Of a stretch of 64,000 bases of DNA, positions 1-8,084 are shown one piece after another. Below the pieces are notes generated by a model. It saw nothing but the letters and a program-made list of their open reading frames with translations. It was not told where the DNA came from and searched no databases. Location: NCBI GenBank assembly GCA_017447265.1, contig JAFSOA010000006.1, positions 62,001-126,000 on the forward strand. Direction: 5' to 3'. Origin of the DNA: Bacteroidales bacterium. GTDB lineage: Bacteria; Bacteroidota; Bacteroidia; Bacteroidales; UBA932. A program made the position numbers and the translations under genes. Within the stretch, counting starts at the first letter, position 1, and every line of letters starts with the position of its first letter.

Positions 1-161
1 CAACGGACCCCCAGGTCCTTGGGGAGTTCACCAGGCGCCTGGTTCCGTATTATGCGGTCAAGGTCCCCTATGTGTACGATATGGCTTACCACTGCGCCCT
101 GCCGGATGAAGCATTCCTGCGGATGGAGCAGATGATGAGTCAGGCCGGCTTCGCGAAATAA
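1..161 (+). CDS. 3' end of an unidentified gene (partial)
   Basis: An open frame enters from the left edge and ends at a TAA at 159-161, giving the last 53 residues of a protein (ending MSQAGFAK). The piece is rich in tyrosine and methionine. I do not recognise a family from this fragment. Codon use is GC-rich like the core genes further right, so it is probably real coding sequence. It converges with the glycosidase gene, only 6 bases away. The start and function lie outside the window. Confidence 0.55.
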   Translation, partial: TDPQVLGEFTRRLVPYYAVKVPYVYDMAYHCALPDEAFLRMEQMMSQAGFAK

Positions 162-167
162 GCGAGT

Positions 168-1712
168 CTACTCCACCCAGTCAAATCCGGTAAAATCGGC
201 TTTTCCGCTGCGGCAGTACGGGCCCACGGTAACGCCCGTGAAACCGCCCGCCATCTCGGTACTCAGCAGCTTGGTTCCCAGGCTGGCGAAGGGTTGTCCG
301 TTCAGCTCGAACGCATAGTGGTCGCCATAGGCGCGCACATCCAACCGGGCTTCGGGCTGTGAGAGCAGTGCCACGGCCTGCTCATGCAGAATGTTGTGCA
401 GGCGGATGCGCACCATGGCGGACGAACGCCCCTTCTCGCGCCGGACCAGAAATTCAATGTGGCCGTTGTGCGTCTGGTAAATGGCCAGGCCGGCCTCTCC
501 GTCGCCTTGCAGGCGGACCTTCGTGCCGAAGCGGCATTCAGGCGCCTGCTGGCGGCGCAGCAGCGCCGTTGGATGCCAGCCGCCCCAGTCAAAACCGTCG
601 CCATTGCCCGTGAGCGTCAGGACACCGCCGCCGGCACTGTAGTTTTCGGCTATGGGATGCTGGATGTGCATCCACTCCGGCCCGATGGTCGAGAAGTCGT
701 AGAACAGCGAGTCTGGCTGCGGCTTTTCCGGTATCTTCTCCATGCGGACCGTCATCCGTTCGGCCACGGGTTCTCCGTCGTTGATCACGGGCCATCCGCC
801 CTTCCAGGTCACAGGCGCCAGGAAAGTCTCGCGGCCCAGGTGGTGGAAGTCACCGTCGTAGCGGCGATAGGCCAGGAAAACGACCCACCAGGTGCCGTCG
901 GCAGCCTCGAAGAAGTCACCGTGGCCCGTGCCCTGGATATTGCTGTTCTGTGCCCGGAGGGAACAGTGGGTCAGGATCGGGTTCTCCGGGTGGGGCTCAT
1001 ACGGACCGTATATGGAACGGCTGCGCGCGATGGTAAGCTTGTGGGCCAGTTCGGTGCCGCCCTCCGAGATCAGCAGGTAGTACCAGCCATCCTTCTTGTA
1101 GATGTGCGGTCCTTCCGGGAAACGGTCGCCCGTGCCGCTCCACAAAGGCCTGCCCTGGCTGAGCGTGGCGCCCGTAACGGGATCGATCTCGCACAGCGTG
1201 ATGGTGTTGTCGGGATTCGACACCATGTAGCAGATTCCGTCCTCGAAATAGAGCGAAGGATCGATGCCCTGCTGTTCCAGCCAGACGGGCTCGCTCCAGG
1301 GGCCGGCCGGGTCGGTGGCCGTCACCATGAAGTTGCCGCCGCCGCTCACGTTGGTGGTAATCATATAGAACGTGCCGTCGTGGTAACGGATCGTCGGCGC
1401 ATAGATGCCCAGCGAGGCGTTGGCCTGTTCCAGCGGGAGTTGCGAGGGCCGGTCCAGCACATTGCCGATCTGTTTCCAGTTCTGCAGGTCGCGGCTATGG
1501 TAGATCGGGACACCGGGGAAATAGTGGAAGGTGGAGTTGACCAGATAGTAATCCTCACCCACCGCCACAACGGACGGATCCGGGCTGAATCCAGGGATAA
1601 TAGGATTTTGCAGTTCTACTTCTACCTTGCCGACAGGGCTTTCAGGCAATCTGCAGGCAGTCAGGAGCATACCGGTCAAGACCAGCATACCCGCCAAAAA
1701 CAGTTTTCTCAT
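168..1712 (-). CDS. Glycoside hydrolase family 43 lipoprotein (beta-xylosidase / arabinofuranosidase type)
   Basis: A secreted polysaccharide-degrading enzyme of 514 residues. A type II signal peptide ends in the lipobox LLTAC (Cys20), so it should be anchored to a membrane, in Bacteroidota often the outer-membrane surface. The five-bladed propeller follows. The three GH43 acidic residues are visible: Asp45 in PGFSPDPS (base), Asp151 in GIDPSLYF (pKa modulator) and Glu200 in RFPEGPHI (acid). Residues ~335-514 form a second beta-sandwich domain typical of long GH43 xylosidases. The N-terminal pattern NPIIPGFSPDPS resembles the xylosidase/arabinofuranosidase subfamilies; exact substrate cannot be fixed. 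No SusC/SusD pair is next to it, so it is a stand-alone enzyme here. A promoter -7 box lies at 1740-1747. Confidence 0.93.
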   Translation of the reverse strand: MRKLFLAGMLVLTGMLLTACRLPESPVGKVEVELQNPIIPGFSPDPSVVAVGEDYYLVNSTFHYFPGVPIYHSRDLQNWKQIGNVLDRPSQLPLEQANASLGIYAPTIRYHDGTFYMITTNVSGGGNFMVTATDPAGPWSEPVWLEQQGIDPSLYFEDGICYMVSNPDNTITLCEIDPVTGATLSQGRPLWSGTGDRFPEGPHIYKKDGWYYLLISEGGTELAHKLTIARSRSIYGPYEPHPENPILTHCSLRAQNSNIQGTGHGDFFEAADGTWWVVFLAYRRYDGDFHHLGRETFLAPVTWKGGWPVINDGEPVAERMTVRMEKIPEKPQPDSLFYDFSTIGPEWMHIQHPIAENYSAGGGVLTLTGNGDGFDWGGWHPTALLRRQQAPECRFGTKVRLQGDGEAGLAIYQTHNGHIEFLVRREKGRSSAMVRIRLHNILHEQAVALLSQPEARLDVRAYGDHYAFELNGQPFASLGTKLLSTEMAGGFTGVTVGPYCRSGKADFTGFDWVE

Positions 1713-1736
1713 TGTAGGGACGGATTCATGCTAACT

Positions 1737-2153
1737 CTACAAAGTTAGCAAAACAATCTTGACGAACGATTCCGGCAGGCATACATTTTCCAGCGTCCGG
1801 GCGGCCAGGAAGAGCGGAGCGATTTCCTCATCCCGGAAGCCGGCGATGCCGCAGCCGATGCGGGTGACATAGAAGAAAAGCTCCGGATGCGCTTGCGCGA
1901 AGGCGATGAATTCATCCACATAGGGTGCGATGGTCTCTACCCCGCCCTGCATCGTCGGAATGGCATAGCTCTGCCCCTGCAGGCCGACACCCTGCCCCAT
2001 CACGGCGCCGAACTTCCGCCAGGCCACATACGCCGCTCCGCCGCCATGGCTACCCGCCAGGTTGCTGCCGAAAACGAAAACCTCATCCGGCTTGAGTTCC
2101 GTAATGAAATCCGGCGTAAACGCCGGCCGGGGAATGTGCTGGTATGTTCTCAT
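1737..2153 (-). CDS. A1S_2505-type phage-like small protein (macro-like fold suspected)
   Basis: 138 residues starting MRTYQHIPRPAF. The start was set at 2153 because the family pattern begins there and GGAGAGG directly precedes the ATG; a longer frame extends upstream but overlaps the next gene. The core VFVFGSNLAGSHGGGAA, GVGLQGQSYAIPTM and the late FYVTRIGCGIAGF segment match the widespread family that NCBI, as I recall, calls A1S_2505 phage non-structural protein. The glycine-rich loop and the FGSNLAG/RIGCGIAG motifs resemble ADP-ribose-binding macro-type proteins, which is inference. It forms a two-gene unit with the 62-residue gene 11 bases upstream. Biological role unknown. Confidence 0.75.
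   Translation of the reverse strand: MRTYQHIPRPAFTPDFITELKPDEVFVFGSNLAGSHGGGAAYVAWRKFGAVMGQGVGLQGQSYAIPTMQGGVETIAPYVDEFIAFAQAHPELFFYVTRIGCGIAGFRDEEIAPLFLAARTLENVCLPESFVKIVLLTL
1740..1747 (-). promoter_or_regulatory. Putative -7 element for the GH43 gene
   Basis: On the minus strand TAACTTTG fits TAnnTTTG, 28 bases before the GH43 ATG. It overlaps the stop codon of the upstream gene and sits in an 8-bp inverted repeat (TGCTAACT / AGTTAGCA, 1729-1750) that could act as an operator or weak terminator. No clear -33 TTTG. Confidence 0.4.
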
Positions 2154-2164
2154 CCTCTCCGGGA

Positions 2165-2353
2165 TTACCGGTACTTCGTGAAATGATACTTCTCCCGGAG
2201 CGCCTCTTTCGTCGCCTCGTCCTGATGCGTGAAATAAGCCTTGAAGCCGGGGCAGAAATTGATATGCCAGCGCCAGAACTTTCCACGGAACGATTTGGGA
2301 TTCTTCTCGTAATGTGCTCTTAATTTGCAAGTTTCGCAGGGATATTGTGCCAT
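2165..2353 (-). CDS. Small cysteine-containing hypothetical protein
   Basis: 62 residues, MAQYPCETCKLRAH..., with a CxxC pair near the N-terminus and a third cysteine in INFCPGF, plus many aromatic and basic residues. It could bind a metal but no family is recognised. I chose the ATG at 2353 over a TTG three codons upstream. A good -7 box (TATATTTG, minus strand, 2374-2381) lies about 20 bases upstream. It is probably cotranscribed with the A1S_2505-type gene. Confidence 0.6.
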   Translation of the reverse strand: MAQYPCETCKLRAHYEKNPKSFRGKFWRWHINFCPGFKAYFTHQDEATKEALREKYHFTKYR

Positions 2354-2373
2354 AGCATTCAATTATTTGACTC

Positions 2374-2381
2374 CAAATATA
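2374..2381 (-). promoter_or_regulatory. Putative -7 element for the 62-residue gene
   Basis: TATATTTG on the minus strand matches TAnnTTTG and would give a leader of about 16 bases. No clear -33 element. Confidence 0.4.
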
Positions 2382-2405
2382 AAACTTTTTTCTTTTCTCC
2401 GGCCC

Positions 2406-2603
2406 CTACTCCTTCCCCTTGTTCTTCCTGAAGTCCGTGAAACCCACCGCCAACGCCACGATCAGCGCAATGGCGATGAAGTAATGCGCCAGATTCTGAG
2501 CGTTCTCCTTGTCCGGCAGAAACTGCACCAACATCAACAGCACAACCCCGGCGACAATCACCGCCCATATAGAGCCGAATAAAGTTTTTTTCTTGTTATC
2601 CAT
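2406..2603 (-). CDS. Small two-helix inner-membrane protein
   Basis: 65 residues from MDNKKKTLFG. Two hydrophobic segments (about residues 9-27 and 38-56) are joined by a short charged loop (PDKENAQN), and the tail is basic (FRKNKGKE), so both ends are probably cytoplasmic. Another ATG at 2618 adds five residues; MDNKKK is preferred because basic residues directly precede the first helix. No family is recognised. It is followed by the 62-residue gene on the same strand but after a gap that holds that gene's own promoter. Confidence 0.6.
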   Translation of the reverse strand: MDNKKKTLFGSIWAVIVAGVVLLMLVQFLPDKENAQNLAHYFIAIALIVALAVGFTDFRKNKGKE

Positions 2604-2926
2604 AGGCATTTCCATCATAATACTGGCTCCAAATACAGGATGCTCTTGTCGCCTTCAAGAATCAGCACCAAAATACCACCGACATCCTGAGTGGACTTTT
2701 CCCAACGCAATTTACAGATACCTTTCCGCTTTTCCAAAAGAGATCCGATGATTTCTTCCATTTTTCCAAGAACTGCCGCTGAACGATTGTCACGTTGCAC
2801 GTTGAGGGGATTGTCAATTTTTTGCTGAAACGGTACTGACCTCACCGTCATTACCGGCTTGACCAGGAATCTCTCGGGCATCTCCCTGTCATCCTGAGCC
2901 TGCCGAAGGATCTCCATCACTCCCTC

Positions 2927-2963
2927 ACTTCCATCAATTCCTGCAATTGATGGAAGTTTTTTT
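2927..2963 (+). terminator. Rho-independent terminator, plus strand
   Basis: A perfect 13-bp stem (ACTTCCATCAATT / AATTGATGGAAGT) with a 5-base loop is followed by seven T. It would stop plus-strand transcription about 170 bases before brxA, insulating the BREX operon. No plus-strand gene is seen upstream, so the transcript it ends is unknown. Confidence 0.75.
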
Positions 2964-3075
2964 GAATAATACTGGACTTCCACAAACCCCCTAATAGACA
3001 TCCATCAACCTCCATCTAATCAAAGCATTGCGTTATTATATGCAGATTCGTACCATAAATATCGATAAAAAACGC

Positions 3076-3083
3076 TAAATTTG
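3076..3083 (+). promoter_or_regulatory. Putative -7 element of the BREX operon
   Basis: TAAATTTG fits TAnnTTTG, 50 bases before the brxA ATG, in an AT-rich stretch. No TTTG stands at the expected -33 position, so the promoter may be weak or activated. Confidence 0.4.
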
Positions 3084-3133
3084 TCAATTATACCGAAACC
3101 CACAAAATAGCATTTCGATTTTTAAGTAAACTT

Positions 3134-3862
3134 ATGGCCAGAACTGTAGGAAAATACTCCACAGATTGCAATATAATTGGCGGCATTCCCGATTATAGTG
3201 TGCTTCTGGATTACATTTTAGAGAAGAACGAAGCTTCCGGAGATGGAGGTTTCGTATTCCGGACTCAAAACGCATTGAGCCGTTTCAGTAAATCCATCGA
3301 CACTGGCATCCTCCAGTTTGCTTCTCCCAAGCACAAAGAACTGTTTATGTCCGCCATCGCTGGCGAGCAATATACCAACGCCGAAGAGATGCTCATTCTC
3401 TTTTGGCAGATGATCTACGCCAACAAGCTCTTCGGGAAGATTACCGAGAACATCTTCATGCCGGCAGTCTATAGTGGAAGAATCTTCCTGGACAAGAACG
3501 AAGTGCTCAGTTATCTCCGCTTCCTCCAGAAAGAAGAGCCCCAGAGCCTTCCCTGGTCAGAGAACACACTTGATACTACAGCATCCAAGTACCTGTCCAC
3601 CCTTAAGAAACTTGGTCTTGCTGATGGCTCACTGGTAAAGACAATCCTACACCCAGTAATCAGTGACAGCCTTTTTGTCTACTTTGTCAACTGGGCGCTT
3701 GCCGTCGATAAAGATAAGACCCTAAACAATCCGTTCTTCTTCTACGGCTTCTACGACACAACAGGCCTGATTAGTCGTCTCAAGAAGATTGAACTCATCC
3801 CTTACTGGAACATTAGCCAGATTGGCAACGACATAATGATAGAACTCAAAGCCCATGAGTAG
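3134..3862 (+). CDS. brxA: BREX protein BrxA (DUF1819)
   Basis: First gene of the BREX type 1 operon, 242 residues, the usual length. BrxA (DUF1819) is a small, mostly helical protein reported to bind DNA; its exact job in phage exclusion is not settled. The N-terminus (SGDGGFVFRTQNALSRFSKS) and the position directly before a DUF1788 gene identify it. No enzymatic motif is visible. It overlaps brxB by 8 bases, so the two are translationally coupled. Confidence 0.92.
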   Translation: MARTVGKYSTDCNIIGGIPDYSVLLDYILEKNEASGDGGFVFRTQNALSRFSKSIDTGILQFASPKHKELFMSAIAGEQYTNAEEMLILFWQMIYANKLFGKITENIFMPAVYSGRIFLDKNEVLSYLRFLQKEEPQSLPWSENTLDTTASKYLSTLKKLGLADGSLVKTILHPVISDSLFVYFVNWALAVDKDKTLNNPFFFYGFYDTTGLISRLKKIELIPYWNISQIGNDIMIELKAHE

Positions 3863-4406
3863 CACTTACGAAACCCAACATCTCCGGATGTTTGAAGAGC
3901 TCAAGCACGCTCTCAATATGGAAATGCCCAAGCTTGCCCTTGAAGCCAACGGCGGCAGGAGCATTCTTTTCGTGTATCCGCCAATTGATGATGAAGCATA
4001 TATCGCCGAGGCAAAAGATCGTTTCTCCGACAATTGCGAATTCATCGATCTGCGTAGTTTGATGACTGAGTTCATCAACGATATGGGCTTTGAAGAATTC
4101 CAGCGCCTAAAAAGTGAGATTGGAAACGAAATCTTCGCCAGCAACAATTACTCGGAAGGCACCTTCTACGCCCTCATCATCAAGCGAATCACGGAAGCAA
4201 TGGACGCCAGGAAGGTTCCTGTCCTTGTGCATACCGGCACCATCTACGGCCTTGGATTCTCCAACAACAATATTATGGAAGAAAAGGTGGTCCTCAATTC
4301 CAAGATTCCGCTTGTCGTATTCTATCCGGCCACTGTAGAGAACGGAACTATCATGTTCCTTGGCAAGCAAAACGCATCCAAGTATAGGTGTATCGTCATT
4401 CAATAA
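3855..4406 (+). CDS. brxB: BREX protein BrxB (DUF1788)
   Basis: 183 residues, family DUF1788, always found between brxA and brxC in type 1 BREX. The segment SILFVYPPIDDEAYIAEAK followed by FIDLRSLMTEFI and PVLVHTGTIYGLGFSNNNIMEE is the characteristic pattern. BrxB is required for defence in studied type 1 systems, but its biochemical role is unknown. It starts inside the end of brxA and is 18 bases from brxC. Confidence 0.92.
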   Translation: MSSTYETQHLRMFEELKHALNMEMPKLALEANGGRSILFVYPPIDDEAYIAEAKDRFSDNCEFIDLRSLMTEFINDMGFEEFQRLKSEIGNEIFASNNYSEGTFYALIIKRITEAMDARKVPVLVHTGTIYGLGFSNNNIMEEKVVLNSKIPLVVFYPATVENGTIMFLGKQNASKYRCIVIQ

Positions 4407-4424
4407 CTATCCACACGACCAACT

Positions 4425-7400
4425 ATGACACAGATTAAAGATATCCTTTCCATTCGTCTGGAAGACGAGATAAGCAGCGTTATTGACCTCAACGCCCAGA
4501 GTGAAGCCGATGTCAAAGAAGAGCTGGATAGTTTTATCCTGACAGAAAGCCTTGCCAAGCACCTCTCTGATTTCTGCGACACATTCGAATCAGGCGCAAA
4601 GCAATCCGGTGTCTGGATCAGCGGTTTCTATGGCTCCGGTAAATCGTACTTCGCCAAGATGCTGGGCCTGCTGTTATCCAACAGGGTCATCATGGGGACC
4701 ACGATGCAGGAGCGCTTTGCTCCCAAGCTGGAAGGCCTTCGCAATGCATCTATGCTGAAAAACTCCATTGACGGTCTTGCCAAGACAAAGAACCATGTCG
4801 TTCAGTTTGACTCGGCCAAGCATACCGGCAACGCCGGCATCAATTACATGATCTTTGGGAATTTCCTGAAGTCTCTCGGCTTCCTGGACAACTGGATTGG
4901 TCTTCTGGAATACAACATGTTCCTGGGCGGTGATCTGAATGCCTTCAAAGCTAAAGTCAAGGAGCAGACTGGCCAGGAATGGGACGAGGTAAAAAAGAAC
5001 CTGGTCAAATCTACCAAGACCTTCAAGGACGCATTCCTTGGCCTCGGAAACGAAGTCGATATCTACGATTCCAATAAGAAGATGGCCGAGGATCGTATCG
5101 CCAATTACGATGCCAGCAAGCTTCAGGAGGATATTGAGCGCTACCTGCGCGTGAACCCAGGCCTGCGCATTGTCTTTATGATTGACGAAGTGAGCGAGGC
5201 CATTGCCCAGAAAAAAATCAACATCCTCGATCTGGAAGGAATGGCCGAAGCACTTTCTTCGCTTGGTCAGCGAGTATGGACTGTCGCCATTGCCCAGCTC
5301 CAGCTTGATGACGTGATTAACACCCAGAATCTGGACCAGAATAAGGTGACCAAGATTATTGACCGCTTCCGTTGCCGCATCAGCATAGATGCCGAGGAAG
5401 TCACCACAATCATCCGTCGCCGCCTTCTGGCCAAGACAGACGAAGGCGTCAATACGCTTTCCACTTACTTCAACAAGAACAGTGGCCAGATAAAGGATAT
5501 TACCAACTTCGGCGGCACCGGCCTGAAAACCACTCAAGACGCTGCTAGTTATGCCGACTACTATCCTTTCTTCGAGAGCCAGATCAAGATGCTCCAGTAC
5601 TTCCTCTTTGGCACCTCAAAGATTGTGAAAACACAGGTAGGCACGCGTGGTATGGTTATTTCCGTCTTCGATGTCCTCAAGAAAGAAGCGATGAAAGACG
5701 CCGACATTTATACTCACGTCAATGGCCACCAGCTCTGTAACCAGGCAGAAGATAAAGTTCCAGAGGTACTACGCCACCGCTATGAGCAGGCAGAGAACTG
5801 CCTCAAGGACAACAACCTCAAACTGGTCAGTGGTAAGAAACTCCTCTTGGTTATCCATTTCCTCACGGGTGCTGAGGTAATCAACACATCAGCAGAGAAC
5901 ATCACCAAGTCCTATATCAGCAAGATTGAGGACTACTATTCCGTGCTGGAAGAAGTGAAGAAGGCTCTGGATATCCTTGTCGAGAAGAACATCCTCATTT
6001 ACACCGGCAATCAATATCGCATCACCAGCGAGATTGAGCAGCGCATCATCAGTGTAATGACGCAATTTGAGCCTCAGAACTTCCGTATCGTTGGAGAAAC
6101 CACAAAGCATCTCAGAAATCAGAAGATAATCAAGGATGCCCAGTCGATTACTGTAGATGGCTTCCCGGTGCCTTTCCATCTCGAGATGAGCAATAGCGAG
6201 CCTCTCAATAACGTCGCCTCCAAGTCAATGAAAGTCATCTTCTATGATCCTTTCATCAGTTCTGCCGACCGAGCCAAGACAATTGAAGACATCAAAACTA
6301 CCACCCAGTACGCCAAGGATACAATCACCCTTGTTCCTTCAGATAAATACCGGGCCGATATCTTCAAACTGGCGAAGGAAATTCTTCAGATCAATTACGT
6401 AATCGGCTTGGCATGGCCTACTCAGGAGGAAAAGGATGTTGTTCGCAACATCGAGAGCGGCTTGGACACCAAGCAGAAACAACTTGACGAAGCTATCCGC
6501 AAAGCATATAATGAAGGCGTCGCCATCTATCTTTACAACAGCTATCAGCTCACGGATGACAATGTCTCTTCTGAAATCGACAAGCTCGAAAAGAAAGCCT
6601 ACGACAACGTATTCTCCCGTCGCCTCACTTCACAGTTAAAAGATGATTTGGCGGCAAAGACGCTGAAAGTTGCAGACAACCAGCTGCAGCACCTCTACGG
6701 AACGTCCGATGAATTCAAGTTCTTTGACGCCACGGGATCCTTTATTGGTGACAAGCTCAGCGTGGTAACGGAAATCCTGGATCTTGCCAAGTCTCACATT
6801 AGCGGAAAGGATCTCGAGAATCAGTTGAAGGGCGCTCCTACAGGCTTTGCCTTTGGTACCATCATCACAACAGTCGCCGCCCTCTTCCGTGGAAGCAAGG
6901 TTATTGCCAAGTATGGAGGCAAGGATTACTTCTCGTACAAGGATGCCGGCGCTGACGCCATCTTCTCTCCCTCCAGCCATTTTGCCAATGCCTCATTTAA
7001 GGCTATTTCAAAGAGCCTTACTTACAATGAGAAGCAAGAGATTGTGGACATCCTCAAAGATGACTGCAACTACAAGAAATGGACAGGAGAAGTCGTCAAC
7101 TACTCGATGAATGACTTCCAGCTTGTCGACGCCCTCCGCACGCTTTCCAAAGAACTAATCCGTCGAATTACCAACAGTATCGAAGGCGATTCAGAGCGAG
7201 AGAAACTCTTCAAGTATTCTATACAAGCAAAGGATATCTTCAAGGAATTCGCCAGCACAGTCACCGAGCTTAATTACTATGATACGGCTACCCGCTTCCT
7301 GGCGGATGACACGTCAGATAAGTTTGTTGAGGCCGTTGACCGCGTTGAAAAGGACTTGAACTTCATTGACAACAGCCTCAGCATCATCATTAAAGCTGCC

Positions 7401-8078
7401 AACTACATCAATGAAGTTGAAGCCGAACTAAACCAGACGCGTGCGGATAAGCTCGAATTCGGTAAACTCCGCGATGAATTCCAAGATCTCCGGGATAAAG
7501 ATCTTGTAAAGAACTTCGCTGCTCTGAAGGAAAAGAAGCAGCAGATTAAGGACCTCTACTTCAAACTGATGTCGGAGAAAGCCAAGTTACTGAACACCGA
7601 ATTCTCTGCTCTTGAAGCTCGTGCCGTGGCGTTGCGTGACAAGATTGACACCTTCCCGTCAGATTGGAATGCCACACTTCGCCAGAAAGTATCCTCCACG
7701 ATAAGTGGCTTCAAGAAATACAAGATTACCGAAATCAGCCTGGCAGACTATTCCGTTCGCTGTTCGCTTACGGGCCTTATGCTGCGTGACCTTGAAGGTG
7801 CAATCAAGAGCATTCCGTCTGAGAAGGCCCAGCTCCAGCTGCTCGAATCCGAGTTGCGGACGGTAGCTCCTCATCCTAAACCAGATGTCACAAAACCTCA
7901 GCCCCAGCCTGGAGACGACACGAAACCTACGCCTCCGGCACAGCCTAAGGAACGCAAAGTAAAAAACCAGCTCCCTCGCGGTAAGAAGACCGTAGCTGAC
8001 TATAAAGCCTGGCTCTCCAGTCAGCTTCTCTTTGCCAACCAGTGTGACGAAACCGACATCCTCAACTTCGACGAATAA
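4425..8078 (+). CDS. brxC: BREX P-loop ATPase BrxC
   Basis: A large ATPase of 1217 residues, typical for BrxC. The Walker A motif GFYGSGKS is at residues 67-74 and Walker B (IVFMIDEVSEA) has Asp254-Glu255. The middle is helical with some coiled-coil character (residues ~960-1070), and the C-terminus carries a proline-rich linker (PKPDVTKPQPQPGDDTKPTPPAQ) before a final basic segment. BrxC is essential for phage exclusion and is thought to couple ATP use to the PglX/PglZ complex; that is knowledge of the family, not seen here. It lies 6 bases before pglX. Confidence 0.95.
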   Translation: MTQIKDILSIRLEDEISSVIDLNAQSEADVKEELDSFILTESLAKHLSDFCDTFESGAKQSGVWISGFYGSGKSYFAKMLGLLLSNRVIMGTTMQERFAPKLEGLRNASMLKNSIDGLAKTKNHVVQFDSAKHTGNAGINYMIFGNFLKSLGFLDNWIGLLEYNMFLGGDLNAFKAKVKEQTGQEWDEVKKNLVKSTKTFKDAFLGLGNEVDIYDSNKKMAEDRIANYDASKLQEDIERYLRVNPGLRIVFMIDEVSEAIAQKKINILDLEGMAEALSSLGQRVWTVAIAQLQLDDVINTQNLDQNKVTKIIDRFRCRISIDAEEVTTIIRRRLLAKTDEGVNTLSTYFNKNSGQIKDITNFGGTGLKTTQDAASYADYYPFFESQIKMLQYFLFGTSKIVKTQVGTRGMVISVFDVLKKEAMKDADIYTHVNGHQLCNQAEDKVPEVLRHRYEQAENCLKDNNLKLVSGKKLLLVIHFLTGAEVINTSAENITKSYISKIEDYYSVLEEVKKALDILVEKNILIYTGNQYRITSEIEQRIISVMTQFEPQNFRIVGETTKHLRNQKIIKDAQSITVDGFPVPFHLEMSNSEPLNNVASKSMKVIFYDPFISSADRAKTIEDIKTTTQYAKDTITLVPSDKYRADIFKLAKEILQINYVIGLAWPTQEEKDVVRNIESGLDTKQKQLDEAIRKAYNEGVAIYLYNSYQLTDDNVSSEIDKLEKKAYDNVFSRRLTSQLKDDLAAKTLKVADNQLQHLYGTSDEFKFFDATGSFIGDKLSVVTEILDLAKSHISGKDLENQLKGAPTGFAFGTIITTVAALFRGSKVIAKYGGKDYFSYKDAGADAIFSPSSHFANASFKAISKSLTYNEKQEIVDILKDDCNYKKWTGEVVNYSMNDFQLVDALRTLSKELIRRITNSIEGDSEREKLFKYSIQAKDIFKEFASTVTELNYYDTATRFLADDTSDKFVEAVDRVEKDLNFIDNSLSIIIKAANYINEVEAELNQTRADKLEFGKLRDEFQDLRDKDLVKNFAALKEKKQQIKDLYFKLMSEKAKLLNTEFSALEARAVALRDKIDTFPSDWNATLRQKVSSTISGFKKYKITEISLADYSVRCSLTGLMLRDLEGAIKSIPSEKAQLQLLESELRTVAPHPKPDVTKPQPQPGDDTKPTPPAQPKERKVKNQLPRGKKTVADYKAWLSSQLLFANQCDETDILNFDE

Positions 8079-8084
8079 TAGCTT

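Larger units (their letters stand above)
2604..3133. other. Intergenic region before the BREX operon
   Basis: About 530 bases without a convincing gene. A minus-strand open frame of 128 codons crosses it, but it encodes the LRQAQDD stretch typical of a dispersed Bacteroidota repeat (around 2885-2912) and contains a perfect terminator hairpin, so I treat it as non-coding. Its right end is AT-rich and carries the likely BREX promoter. This is the left edge of the defence island. Confidence 0.6.

Noticed and set aside
384-1748. Long open frame opposite the GH43 gene
   Set aside because: It mirrors a clear GH43 gene; GC-rich codon bias of the real gene creates it.
2615-3001. 128-codon minus-strand frame with an ATGA overlap to the two-helix membrane gene
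   Set aside because: It encodes the LRQAQDD signature of an intergenic repeat and contains a perfect terminator hairpin. The overlap is with a less likely start codon.
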